Assembly: GCF_003369915.1 (NCBI RefSeq)
Contig: NC_046674.1
Location: 14,198,001 to 14,262,000, forward strand
Direction of reading: 5' to 3'
DNA: 64,000 nucleotides
Source: Drosophila miranda
Taxonomy: Eukaryota > Arthropoda > Insecta > Diptera > Drosophilidae
Positions within the stretch are counted from its first letter, which is position 1. Each line of letters starts with the position of its first letter. Below are positions 47,569 through 59,929 of the stretch, piece after piece. Position numbers and translations under genes: made by a program. The notes under the pieces were generated by a model. That model was not told the origin of the DNA and made no database searches. It saw only the letters and a program-made list of their open reading frames with translations.

Positions 47569-50500
47569 GGCTTAAAACGGGAAAAGAATCATTAGGTGTT
47601 GATGTATCTCTTACCAGGCGGATGTAGAATCGGTTAAAATTGGCTAAAAATTTCGAAAATCGCGCAGGTAAGGGTTTAACCCAACCTTGAGGACCATGAG
47701 CATCCCTCAATCAATGTAAACGATGGCCAATAAATAATTTGACACAGACAATGGCCAGCAAAAGGAGACACTTTGTTGCAAGTCAAGAAGAATTTACATA
47801 TGAATGCGGGGACCATCCGAAGGAGAAGGATGTAATCACGAATAGCACCCGCATCTCTCCAGGGTTGGGGGTGGGTGCACACACACACACACACACACAT
47901 GTGATTAGGGGGTGTTGTGTGGTGCCAATGACTAATGATCCTTCCATTTATCCTCTAGATGATTTTTGGGAAAAGTGTTAATGTTTGAGGACCACGGACC
48001 ACGGACCACACTGCTTCTCTGGGACTGCCTGGGATGCCATGTGTGCATAATTACTTGGATTGCTTGGAAAAGCTTTTGTCATCATTTCCAAATTTATTTA
48101 AATTTCGTTTCGCACACACACACACACACACAACAGATACAGATACAGATACACACAACACGCTGATAAATGAGCGCCACACAGCCACCAGCCCTGGCTG
48201 CCGAGTGGCAGAAAAGCCTCGACGACCAAATGAAAAATTATCGCAATTTCAGTGTGTGTTTTTCAGCTTTTCTTTTTCACAATTAATGGTGGGGGGGCGA
48301 TGCGGATACTCGCTGATAATTATTAGGGATTTGCATATGTAATTTTCCACTTAAGCAGCAGGCGAGCGAAGAGAAGCCAGTCATTGAGCACAGGACTCCA
48401 TGTGGAAGTAGAAGAAAGTCATGCCATATGGGGCGGGGACCCCCCCAGATAGCGAGCTCTACCTTTAATTACTTCTGCAGATAATGCCTGAAACGATTAA
48501 GTATACTGGCATGATGGATGATTCAGCGTCTCCGAGCCGATTCATTGGGGACTTGAAGGGCAGTGGAAAAGATGCCAAAACTTCCTAAAGCCAAGCGTAT
48601 CCCAAATGCGGCACCGAACGAGAGGCGCTGCCGCATGACGCGCGACCCGTGGAGAACCTATTGCGAGGAAAACTATAACTAAATCAGAGATGTGCCTACG
48701 ATTGCTCCCGATTCTATTTCTATCTAGATATCTATTCAAAACCTTTCTTTCAAATTTCCTTCCCCTGAAAGTTTGTAGAGCCACTAGATGTCAGAGAACT
48801 TTGTGGTATATTCAATAAATACCTCCATCAAGTAAAGGAAACTCTTTCGAGGCCCGCTCTGTGTAGTTTTAGTGGCTCTAAAGATGCGAGTAATCGAATT
48901 TCCACATTAAACTTAATCACAATTTGTCCCAAAACAATTGACCTAATCCCAGTAAATCCTTTTAATGTGTCTAATTGAAAAGGCCAACCATTAAGCCCGA
49001 ATAAAGCAGCAAAAGAAGAGGAAAAGCCAAGCAGGAAGGGCAGGGATGGCCAGGGAAAACCCCCTGCCCCCCAAACGAGGGGGGGGCAGCACAGATTTGG
49101 CCAAACGAAAGATTTATGGTGTGCCAAGAAAAACATTTGTGTTTATATATCGGTTTTGGTCGGTTCGGCATTCCAGCAGCTGCTGGGGGCGGGGCGATGG
49201 GGGATGGGGGATATGTGGAGTTCTGCGGCAAAGGATGTGCCGAAAGTTCATTAATTATGATTGGAGACAGTTGTACAATTAATAAACGAAGCAGAGCAGG
49301 GACTCCTCGGTGCTCGGTCCACGGTCCACGGTCCCCGGATTATGCTGGAACTTTTGGCTACAGAAATGGAGGAAGTCCTCCAGCGGAAGCCGAGTGTTTC
49401 GGTTTTGGGGATTTTTCTCTCTATTTGTTTGCCGGGAGATTATGATCGGACTGTGATTTATGGTCTCATGTGCAAATTTATTGCCTTTAATTGTGTGCCC
49501 CAGTGGCATCGAAAGAGCCCTCCGTGGCGCCGGCTAATTGAAAAAAAGTTCAAGCCAGAAATTCTGGAGCTCTGGCGCGGATAGGGGGGAGCATCCCTGC
49601 CCGAGCACCGAAATCTTACAAGTTTTGTCCAGGTGTTTGCTCGCCTTGCTCCAAGGCGTGGCCCCCGTCCACACACAAGCCACACAAATCGTTTCAACTG
49701 TCGCTCAATTACCACCCCCCAGCCGCAGCCCCCATGGTCTGTCCCATGGGTAATTGTAAACCTTAATTAACATTTGAAAACAAACACGAAACGGACCAAA
49801 GCCAAACAGAAATCCGTCCGTCGGTGCATCGGGGCAGCGGCGGTGAGGCAGGTCAAAAGAAAACCCATAAATCAATTTTGAAATGCATTAAGGAGACCTC
49901 CCCAAATGCCTGACCTGTCCTGACCTGTCCTGTCCTGTCCGGGCACTGCATTTGTTTGCACTTTCGAAAGAGAGAAGATGCGCAAGGAAAAGGAAATGGG
50001 GCTGCCAAGCAAAGTGAATGCAATGTTGCAATGTGTCTGAGGGGACACTCCGCCCCCCCCCCCACATCCCATCCCCAGATCATCGTCACCTTCCAATTAA
50101 AGCGTGGAGGCTGGCTTCTTGCTTTCATCTGGGGTTGCATTTACTTAACGCCTCGCCTCAGCACTTAACTTCCGTTTCCTGTTACGCACCGGCGCTGTCT
50201 GGTTGCCGGAAGGAGGTTGGGGGAGACTCCGAATCCGAGTCCGAGTCAACGTTTGAGGCATTTGCAACTAATTGAAAGTGCAATACGATGCTGCAGAATG
50301 CAATTAATGCATCCAAGCAGTGCAAGCAGCAGCACCCCCAGACCCAGTCTCAGTCCCAAAACGTCTGGCATTGCAATCCGAGGAACACAAAACTCTTGGC
50401 CAAAAAGGAAGCAAGCCTTTCGGGGGCTTAAAGCAAAGTAATTTCTGACTGGGGGGGGGGACGCTCCTGGCAGGATATGTGATATGTGCCCCTCTAAAAT

Positions 50501-51244
50501 CCAAAAGAAATCTCTGCTCAATGTTCCAATAAGGAACAAACGCATGACAGAAGCTTTCTATGGGATTGCCTGGATGCTGGCTACGGCTGAGCAAAAACAA
50601 TAAATTGCTTTTTAAACACTTGCAAGAAGTACAAGTTATCCGCAGTAGCATTGGCGTCAAATGCACTTTTTACTTGCACGCTTTCAGGCTCCCACGCTCC
50701 GCCCCGACGCTCCTCGATGCGCTTCGCCTGGCTTCGGCTTCGGCTTGGCTTGGCCTGGCTTACACTTGGCAGCTGACAAGTTTCTAAGAACAACTGCAAA
50801 GCGATTTGCATATTTAGTGGAGAGATCTAGGAGGCAGGCAGGCAGGCAGGCAGGCGGGCAGGCGGCCAGGGAACAGAGCTACAACTTTATCGCACTCAAT
50901 GCAGCCATGCATTTTGCATCACACACGTAAATCTTGGCCCATCCCCCGGCCGAAACTTTTGGCAGACAACGAAATTTATTTCTAAACACAAGTAACACTT
51001 GAGTAGCAGCCAAACATTCAAGAGGGGAGGCACTGGAGTGTGGAGTGTGGAGTGCCTCTCCTTAATGAATCGATAAAGGGAATAGTACTCCCCTTTTAAC
51101 ACGAATGGAAGGTGGAAATTCTACATTAAAACGTGAACAAAAACATTGAATAATACAAGCTGTTGCACCATTAAAGAACAACCGTTTAAGAACATTTCTA
51201 CACAAGAATTACTCTAGAATACACTACAGAATAGCAAACATTTT
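47569..51244. other. Spacer between the F-box pseudogene and the EcKinase-like gene
   Basis: No coding exon supported. It contains (AC)n tracts at 47878-47900 and 48114-48132, ACAGAT repeats at 48134-48152, ACGGACC repeats near 47988-48008 and 49315-49335, CCTGTCCTGA repeats near 49914-49940, and (GGCA)n near 50832-50865. Confidence 0.45.
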
Positions 51245-52582
51245 CTAGGGCGTGTCCAGTATGCCCTGCTGATCGAATGCCAGCAGTGACACTTTGACCG
51301 TCTGACGCACTCGCTCGTTGGCAAACAGCTGGCGACGCTTCAGTTCCGTGGCCTGCGGACAGCCAAAGGTGTGGAGATTGAAGTCGGCACTGGCCTCGGG
51401 GGAGGCGCAACAGATGGGCAGCTCGCAGGCAACGGCATAGTAGCCGTAGAACAGACAGCGCTGCATCTCATCCGTTAGCTGATCGAAGGTGGGCAGAGAG
51501 CCGCGAAAGCCGCAGAGGGTGAGGGTCTCCGTGAGGCTGCGGTAATAGTGCTGCAGCAGCGCGTCCTGCTGGTGGAGCAGCACCTCCAGCTGCAGGCTGG
51601 TGTAGAAGAAGAACTGCAAATCGATGGCCGGGCTGCCCAGGCAACAGTTCTGAAAGTCCACCTATGGGAAAGGGCAAATTCTGTGATTATTTCGAGGACT
51701 GATTTGGTTTAGCCAATCTACTCACGAGTATGGCGCTGCTGTTGCTTCGATCGAGCATCATGTTGTTCACCCAGATATCGCCGTGGACAATCGCATTGAA
51801 GGCGGAGTTCTTGGGATCGACCACGGACGTAATTCGCCGCGTGTAAGCGTCTGGTATCTGCGCCTTCATTTTCTTGGCTATCTGCGGCAGCTCCTGGGCA
51901 AATACGTCGGCCGCGTACTCGGTCCCACCGACCACAATGATCTGGGCGAAGGGATCCGACACTCCGTTGGCATAGTTTGAGGGTTCAAGCTTCGCCACAA
52001 GTTCGGGCTGCTGCTCGCACAGGATCATCGAGGCGGCATGAAACTGGGCGATCTTTCGCAAGCATATCTGGGCATCCGCCAGGCACAGACCCCGAAAGCG
52101 ATCCATTGAGGCATAGCCGAGGGCGCAAAGGTCCTCCAGTACGTACACCTCCTTGCCGTTCGCCGTCTCGGCCAAGAGGCAGCTAAGGTAAGCAACGAAA
52201 TATATGCAGAGCATGCACAGCATACGGTAGGTACTACTCACTCAGCGCTCAGCTTGTGCTCGCCCAGACTGGGCGGGGCTTTCTGCAGTATGGCCCCCAT
52301 GGCCGGCAGGAGCTCCTCGAACATGGCCTTCTCGTTGGTCCCCAGTTCGGCCACAACGGGCAGCAGGTCCTTGACTATGTACCGTCCCGTCTCCAGGGGG
52401 GCGTCGGTAGTCTTGCGAAATTCGACTACCGCGCGGTAGATGACGCTGCAAAAGTTCTCGCCATTTTGGCTCACAGCTTCGATGCGAGTGCTTTCCACGT
52501 GCAGCTTTTCGCTGTGGTAGGCTTTGGCCAAAGCTTTCTGGAAGTATTCCGCGGTGTATTCCGACTTCTGTGGGGGTTCCAT
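51245..52582 (-). CDS. EcKinase-like (CHK) protein
   Basis: Three exons on the minus strand (52582-52242, 52182-51726, 51661-51245; introns of 59 and 64 nt) give 404 residues, the usual size. It belongs to the insect ecdysteroid-kinase-like/choline-kinase-like (EcKL) family, cytosolic small-molecule kinases with a protein-kinase-like fold. Visible motifs are VHGDIWVNN (residues 246-254, the catalytic HxDxxxxN-type loop) and VDFQ (267-270, the metal-binding Asp of the DFG equivalent), which is created exactly by the splice between exons 2 and 3. The hinge region YVLEDL (127-132) is also present. The frame continues upstream of the chosen ATG only to a GTG. It lies 1.6 kb from the 3' end of mus304. 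Members act on ecdysteroids or are proposed to act in detoxification; the substrate here is not known. Confidence 0.85.
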
Positions 52583-54195
52583 GGCGCTATCCGTTCCTGT
52601 CAAACTGCTCCCCTCGACTGACACACACTGGCACTTCACTCGCGTTACAAAAGTTACCGCTTAATTTTCACCTACACATGTTTGCGGGTGCTTATCACCG
52701 ATCACCGATTCCGCCCCACCTCCCCCGTCCACACTAGTTGGGACACCCAAGGCACGAATTGTGGTGATATTTTGTGGAGAAAATACACTATAAATGGGTG
52801 GAGGAAGGGTTACAAAGATCAGAATAATTGGACAAATTGCCCAAGGGTTGTGGGCAGAGCACGTGAAATTGGCATAAACTCAATTACTGTTCACGAACAG
52901 CCCCCTCCACACGCACACGACTCACACAACTTGTTGCTTTCTACTAAAACCCACATGTATGTACATGCACATAGTCTGTATAGAGCAGTGCATGTTTGTA
53001 CATTTTCAAGGCATAAAATCATATTTATGTTTACATTAACTAACCTTTGTGGGCGCCGCAACAGGAGAGCTCACTCCTCAGATATGGGATATGGGATACA
53101 TATGGGATATGTATTTCATCAGGTTTATCACTTTTCACACACAGCACTGCACGTCACAACAAAAAAAAAAGATAACAAACACTCTGTAAACATTCCATTC
53201 AACGCTTATCGGCGTAATTCGAAAATTATAAACAAAAGATTGCGAAATTGACCGGCTTTTCAATGACCGGCTGACGAAACAAACGAGCTTAACCCACTGA
53301 TCCTCCCTATATTTAAACAGGACAACAACTCGAGTTAAACCGCGGAAAATAATACTTATATTAATAATATTAATACCTCTTACGGAACCCTGTAATCCTT
53401 CATCCTTACTTAGAAACAAAGACCATTAGATCTTCCACCTGAATTGCACTCAAATTCTTCAAGATTCATGATTTTCGTGGAAGGTTCTAAAATACCCATT
53501 GGTCAACAATGAGCTAATCGTTCTCTGTCCATGATTCGGCTTAATAAACTAGCACTAAACACGTCATTTTATCAGATAAATGAACCAACTTTCAACAAGA
53601 TATGCTAATTTCATTGGATTTGTGTCTGAAATATGTAAGGTTAAAGAAAAAAGGGCGAAGCATAAAACGTAAGAGTGTATGGAATGTTGCTGAGCAACAG
53701 GTATCCGCCATGAGTATGGACATCTTTATACCCTATTTTCTTTGATTAATACTCAGATTCTGTGTCCCAAGCAGATTTGAGATAGCTCTAAACAAAAAAG
53801 AGACTGAACACTTTCTGCATTCATTGGAGCCTGGCATGACAAACATTTTCTCTACTCTATAATATCCTTTTCCCAAGGGTATGCAGAGTGTTGCTCATCC
53901 CGGTCCCATGTTGCTGCTCATGTGTCTGGTCCTTACAATGGTTCAAATGAGCGAACCATTTCTGGAACTATCACTGCTCAAGATATTTGAGCGCCGAGAT
54001 TTGAAATATTCAAAACAACATATTCTGCAGCGAGTTATTGCTTGAACCAGCACAGCTCTCGCCGATATATCGAAAGAAGCTTAGCGATAGTTGGGAGCTG
54101 CTATTCAAAATATGCAGAACAAAATCCAATGAACTAATTTAAATCAAAGGTAACACTAAACAGATCCTAGAACTTACAAACTAAATAAATAGAGA
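52583..54195. other. Upstream region of the EcKinase-like gene and mus304 3' flank
   Basis: An open plus-strand frame at 52682-53251 lacks an early ATG and any domain, so I do not call it. GATATGGGATA repeats lie near 53078-53112. A 54-codon ORF at 53881-54045 is discussed in the findings. Confidence 0.4.
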
Positions 54196-56928
54196 TTAAT
54201 CAAATGTGTAATCCACTCGCTTAAGGCCACCAAAGAAGTCGATTTCGAGGAGCTTAGACGCAGCAGAAGCAGAAGCATTCGGAGCCACGTTTTCGGTTTT
54301 GGCATCCGCAGGGTTGATAATACGTGCCCACTCGGCCAGGTCGTTGGTCGGATTGCTGCGATTCGCCTCCTGGTGCAGAGGCTTGAGCATGAAATGGGAT
54401 TTCTCCAGCTGGCTTAGCAAACGCACTGCAATCAAACGGAAAATGTAATGGATCGTCCATAAGAGTGGATTTTGGATCGTATTTACAGTGTATGGGCTGG
54501 AATCCCAGCAGCGCCGCGTGCTCGCTCCACCAGCTGCAGACGAGGCTGAGATAGTGCTTCGTTGTTTCCTCGGAGTCGCGGAACAGGCAGGTCAGATAGT
54601 ACTCATGGAAGACGAGTGTCAGCAGGTGCACCGCTATACGAGATATCTCTCCCACTTGCTCGGTACCTGGAAGACGCACAGGATTCAGATTGAGTTCTAA
54701 CCCCAAATCCCAATCGTCGCAGAAGAGAGCGTTTACCTGCTTTCCTCTGATGCAGCATCCACTGGTGCATCACCTGGAAGACAATCGTGACCACGCTGAG
54801 GCAGAGTTTCACATAGCACTCGCAGCTGGTGGACGTGCTGGAGTTGGAGTTAGAGTCTGCGGCAGTCGGCACGCTGGTGCAGGATCCATTTGAGGCCGAG
54901 CCATGCACCGCTGTTGTGGAGCTGCTGCTCAGCCTGTTGGTCAGTGTTGCTTCGGTGGAGTCCGTCTCCTCGTCGTCGGCAAAGTACGGCAGCATTTCCA
55001 GGATGAAGTCCGGTGGGTTCTTAAAGCACTCGAAGGCGAAGCGCACGTGGTTGCCGCCAATGGAAAGCAGCAGCTGGAAGTGGGCCGCCTGCAGCGGGGT
55101 TTCGCTGAAGAAGCACAGCTCTAGAAGCCCGGCGTACACCTGCAGCAGGCAGGAGCTGGGTCCGAAGCGATAGAGGGAGCGCACACGGTCCGAAATGAAG
55201 CAGCTCTTGGGACTGTTTACGCACATCCGCGCCAGAAGCTGCGGCTTCTGGAGGCAGGCCAGCAGGCAGGCGCTCAGTTCTCCAAACACCCAGGGACTGG
55301 GCCGGGTGAAGACCAGCTGCTTGAGTAGCTCAACCAAAAGCTCTTCCACGCGCTCCTCCTCGTGATGCTGCTCCCTCAGGAGGCTGTGCAGCAGGGAGGC
55401 TGTGGCCTCGAGCAGGCCAAAGTGCTCGCTGACCTCGTAGGAGAAGCCCAGCTTGACAATCGCATCGACGGCCAGCTCCAGCAGCCAGAGATCGTTGTGC
55501 CGCTGCCTGAGCAGGGCCCGTCCGATCTTGCCCTGCTGCCGGCAGATGAGCCCCAAGGTGGCCGTGTAGCGCCGCAGGAGCAAGGCGCGCTCATTGGCGT
55601 ACAGAGGTCCAGGCTGGGAGAGCGAGTGGGCGCTGTGATGCTGTGCGTCCAGGATATAGGGATTGTGGGGATACAACATGCAGTTGTGGGGGAACTCCAG
55701 GCTTTGGGCATACGAGGCGAACTCCGAAAACACCTTGCACACAGAGGAGACGATGCGCTGGACCAGGCTGTCCACAGATTCCGGCTGCGACTGCAGCTGC
55801 GCGTAGTTGAGGAGCAGCTGCTTGAGCTCCACTTCGAACAGAGTGCCCTGCTTCTTGCCCTTCTGCTGCTCCTCGGTGTACTCGTAGACGCTGGCGTTGT
55901 TCGCGATCAGCCTGGGCACGGCCTGGTGGATATTCAGCTTGTGGAGGCGCAGCAGAGTGCGCTGCTCCGAGGGGTCGGTGGCCGGCGGAAGCATACTTAT
56001 GCTCATGTTCATGGTCCTCTCGTGGGCATTGCGGGCCTGCTGCTGGATCTTCAGCTTGGTATACTCGGCATTCTTCATCTTCAGCTCGATGTCCTTGGCC
56101 GCGATCTGCTTGACCACCTCGGCCACCTTCTTGTTGCAGTCCCTGTTGGTTTCGTCGGCGAGCGCCAGCTTCTCCATTTTGCTGGCATGCAGCTGCAGGC
56201 GCAGATGCTTCAGCTCGTCCCGCAACAGACTGACCTGCGAATGCCATACACTATGATGCGGAAGCACAGGAATACGTACAGGCACTCACCTCTCCCGACT
56301 TGGCCTCCGTGCGCTCGTTGCTGTCGCCCAGATCCTTTTGCAGTTTCGAATTGTCCTTCTTCAGGCCCTCGATGCGATCCATTAGGAACTTTATCTGGTG
56401 CTCCTGCTGACGCGCTTGCGTCGCATTAGTCTGTGTCATCGTCTGCTGGACGGTGATGCTTGTCGTGGTCGATTTACTCGTGCCGGCTTTCAATACCAGG
56501 GGCGCCTTTGCCTGTGGCAGAGGCTCGGGCCGAGGCACATCCTCCGTGAGGGCCATGGCCAGGAAATCGAAATCCTCGTCGTCCCCGAAAATGGCATCCA
56601 TGTCGATGGTCGAAGTCTTTTTCTTCGGCGGTGCTGCGGGTGGAAACATCTGCTGGGTGCTGGTCGTGCCTCGCACCGGCGCGAACTCGCTAAATGTGAT
56701 ATCCCCGACCGTGACATTCGTGGCCTCCGCCTTGCGCTTGGCTTCCGCCTCGATCTCGGCCTCCGCTATCTGGGTGGCCATCAGGATGACATCGTCGTCG
56801 TCGTCCCAGAAGTCGGCCATGCTACGGGGGGGACTCGGCCGGGACGAGGCCCGGGTCACGCTCACGTCGAGCCTCGGCTTCTTGGCCCTCGCGAAATCCT
56901 TCATTGCCCCGAAGCGCTTAGAAGTCAT
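54196..56928 (-). CDS. mus304: mus304, ATRIP orthologue (DNA damage checkpoint)
   Basis: Four minus-strand exons (56928-56290, 56234-54737, 54666-54487, 54425-54196; introns of 55, 70 and 61 nt) encode 848 residues. ATRIP is the obligate partner of the ATR kinase (mei-41 in flies) and brings it to RPA-coated single-stranded DNA. The sequence shows an acidic patch (DFWDDDDD, residues 39-46) as expected for the RPA-binding segment, and a second one (FGDDEDFDFLAMAL, about 114-127). A coiled coil spans about 172-300, across the first splice, with LRDELKHLRLQLHASKMEKL. A long helical repeat region (VKLGFSYEVSEHFGLLEATA, QLLLSIGG) follows. The C-terminal exon ends FFGGLKRVDYTFD. Loss causes mutagen sensitivity in flies. 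Polr3D is transcribed in the opposite direction 0.8 kb away. Confidence 0.9.
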
Positions 56929-57747
56929 ATTCGTTTTTCTATTTTTATGATCACCACCGGTCTTTTTGTTACATTTCGGGTTTGTTTTGACAATGACAGT
57001 TTGACATGTCGATCAAACACTCAGAAATATACCGAAAAATACCGTCTTGTTTTTAAAATATACCGTAAATATACTGACGGTTTATTTGTATGTAAATTCC
57101 GATATATTCCGCCTTTTTGATTTTCGGTTGAATAGTATTAGTTAGCCAAGACCCTCAGCTCTGAACTCAAAATGTTAGCCGATTGATGAATCAATTTTCT
57201 ACAAGATTGGCTAGTTTTAAGGACTCGTTTTTATTGGATTGCATCTCACATATGGCTTAAGAAAAAAAGGTTCGCAAAGAGCTCCTTTGTTTTACATGGT
57301 AACTACATGGTAACTACACGTTTGTAGACAGTCGACTAGCGCCAGAGACTAGAGCGCCAAATTGGAACTGTTTGAAAGTGAACGATATGCAGTGGAAATA
57401 AAATCAGGAATAGAGGGAAACACGATTTTAGACAACGAAAATTAAAAAAAAAACGAAATATGAATGTATCTATATCCCATGACCTTTAAAATTCTTATAA
57501 AAATGAATTTTGAAATAGTACCATTGCATACCGATATACATGCCGATACATTAACAAGTCGATAAAGAAAAATCATGTGCGCCAGGGCACATTTACCAAC
57601 ACTGCATTAATAACCTCAAAGGCGACAAACTGCATCGCTCCGTTGTTAATTATTATTAATAAAAATACCCACGACGACGGCACAGGACAGTTATTGAGCG
57701 AGGCCTTTGTTGCATTGCGAAAGGGTCGCGGGCGCACATGGAACACC
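56929..57747. promoter_or_regulatory. Divergent promoter region of mus304 and Polr3D
   Basis: This 819-bp head-to-head spacer contains several CCGATA/TCGATA words (57530-57566) near the Polr3D side. A repeated TACCGxAAATATAC motif lies at about 57029-57075. A six-codon upstream ORF (57738-57758) overlaps the Polr3D start in another frame. No coding exon is seen between the genes. Confidence 0.45.
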
Positions 57748-59233
57748 ATGCCAGCTAAGCGAATGACCGTCACGACAGCAACAACAACGAAGGCGCCGCC
57801 AGCGCCAGTCGCTGGCGTCAGCAGCCAAAACAGCACCAGTGAAGGAGGCGCGACGGCACGTCCCCTAGAGATGCTGAACGGCATGACCCGCCTGACGCCG
57901 GCAAGAGACCTCACCCTGGGCGGACGTGGGGCGTCCAACAAAAAGGTCTTTGCCCCCAACTTGAACGCGGTGCGGAATAAGAACGTGTAAGTAGACTGCT
58001 GCCTTGGAGATTCGAGATTCCCCCAGTGGTTATATTGTCTCTCTGTGCTCCTCAGAAATGTGAAAACATCCAAGGACTTCACGCAGGTGCGCGGCGGCAA
58101 GCGCGGTGGCCGCGGCACTGCTTCGGGAGCAACACGTGGTCGCGGCGGCAATTCCACCCTTATCCAGACCACGGGCCTGTTCTCGGAGGGCGCTGGAGTC
58201 GCTCAGCTGCGAAGGTCCGCCGGCAATGGCACAGCATATGCGCGGGCCAGCGAGGAGCAGGCGGTGGCCCGGAAACGTACCGATCGCAAAGACGACAAGG
58301 CCCAGGCGTCGCGGGTGAGGGCTCTGCTGGGAGAGTCCGATGCCAGCGATGGCGACGCTTCCGAACCCAGTGATACCGAGGCTGATAAGACTGAGTTGGC
58401 CCTCAAGCCGATCCTGCTGAGGGAAGGTAAGTCCGGCCGCCCTTTCTCTGTCCACAACATCATGCTAATCCCCCGCCCCGTCATGTCCAACACACGACAA
58501 TCCATTCCCCAGGCCTGTGGCTCACCCAGAAACCCATTGTGAAGAAAGATGATGCCAATCTAGGCTCAAAGGAGCAAGGTAACCGCCCCCAATCAATAGC
58601 TTTTCGTAGCTAATGCCATTCACTTGCCTTGCAGATCCGCTCACCATGGCCCAACAATTGCAGCACCTCCATGTGACCGCCCAGACGGCGGTGATGGAAG
58701 AGCCACCGCTCCAGTATGGCCGCTATCCGCGGACCATCGGCGGATTTCTCGATGCAACCCAGTCGCAAATATTCCTGTTGCAGCTGCCCAATGTCCTGCC
58801 CTGCGTGAGCGATGAGGCGGAGGATGGCGGTAGTGAAGCCCCCAAAAAGGAGGAAGCCCCAGCCGCCTCCGAGACCGAGCCCAACAGTCCCGCCGCTCCA
58901 GCCTCCATAGCTGCGCCCAGGCTAAGCGTGCTCCGGCAGCTGGAGGAGGGGCAAATCGGCAAGATCCTCAGGTATCGGTCGGGACGGGTCAAGCTGCTGC
59001 TGGGCGACACTCACTTCGATCTGGACATGGGCCTCGACCCGGGCTTCCTGCAGGAGCTCATGTCTGTGACCGCCAATCGCGAGGCTAGAAGTGGCGACAT
59101 GTACAACCTGGGCCCCATTCAGGCCAAGATCAAGGCCACCCCCGACTGGGTGCACCTCTTCGAGCAGCAGGAGTCGTCCAAGCGCAACACCAGCACAGCC
59201 CCGAGCACATCCTTGAAGCCGCCGACTGCGTAG
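57748..59233 (+). CDS. Polr3D: RNA polymerase III subunit RPC4 (C53)
   Basis: Four exons (57748-57986, 58056-58426, 58513-58578, 58635-59233; introns of 69, 86 and 56 nt) give 424 residues. RPC4 pairs with RPC5 in the TFIIF-like subcomplex of RNA polymerase III and acts in initiation and termination on tRNA and 5S genes. The N-terminal half is basic and disordered, with the KTSKDFTQVRGGKRGGRG block typical of RPC4. The C-terminal domain shows IFLLQLPNVLP, then GQIGKILRYRSGRVKLLLG and HFDLDMGLDPGFLQELM, the conserved RPC4 core. The start at 57748 (MPAKRMTV) is preceded by a short overlapping upstream ORF. The gene is convergent with mRpS26. Confidence 0.9.
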
Positions 59234-59929
59234 CGTAGCATTGCCAGGGCGGATGCCGTCCTCCCTTTGTTAATCTACATGCTATGATCGCTCTTCTGTT
59301 CCTCGCTTCCCCCTCCGCTATCTTCCTGTTCGTTTTTTTTTTTTTTCATAGAATATTATGTCATAATGTACATAGGCCGTGCCTAAGTCTTAGGTTAAAC
59401 TAAACCCCTTAGTCGTGCATAAAAGGTAACTAAATTGAGATTTCGTATGTGGCGAAAACGAATGCGATTTCTGGGAGAGGAGTTCTCAGTGACGGCAGTG
59501 AGGCGGAGTTTCCCAGGGGAATCTAAGCATATCTGAAAGGTCTCCGCATCCACAGTGCGTCTTAGATCTGCAAGACAGTCCTATGCTCAACCTTTCACAG
59601 ATAGTGCCACCAGGCACCTTTAAAGTAATCAATTATTGAATTTATAATGCAAAAATGTATTGGATTTCCAGTGAAAAGCTATCCATTATCTCGGAAGTGC
59701 AGCTCTAAACCAATAAAACCTTACTGAAAGGCTTTGGAACTGGGAAAACTCTCGAATTCTTAAATATTGGATTTCAAAGGGAAAAGCATCTACAGTGCAT
59801 CGACAGACACTAGATGGCTGTTCCGGGATCGTTCCCAAAAAGGCTAAAAATCTCTTGAATTAAAGCGAAAATTAGGCTAAGAAAAGCTGATTTGTTTTTA
59901 ATGTAACATGAAACTAAGACAAGGGCTAA
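59234..59929. other. Convergent 3' region of Polr3D and mRpS26
   Basis: This 696-bp spacer has 3' UTR character. AATAAA at 59713-59718 could serve Polr3D. ATTAAA on the minus strand at 59902-59897 lies close behind the mRpS26 stop. A T tract lies at 59333-59346. No gene seen. Confidence 0.5.

Noticed and set aside
52682-53251. 189-codon plus-strand open frame upstream of the EcKinase-like gene
   Set aside because: It opens with a TTG, its first ATG is about halfway, and it has no domain or splice support.
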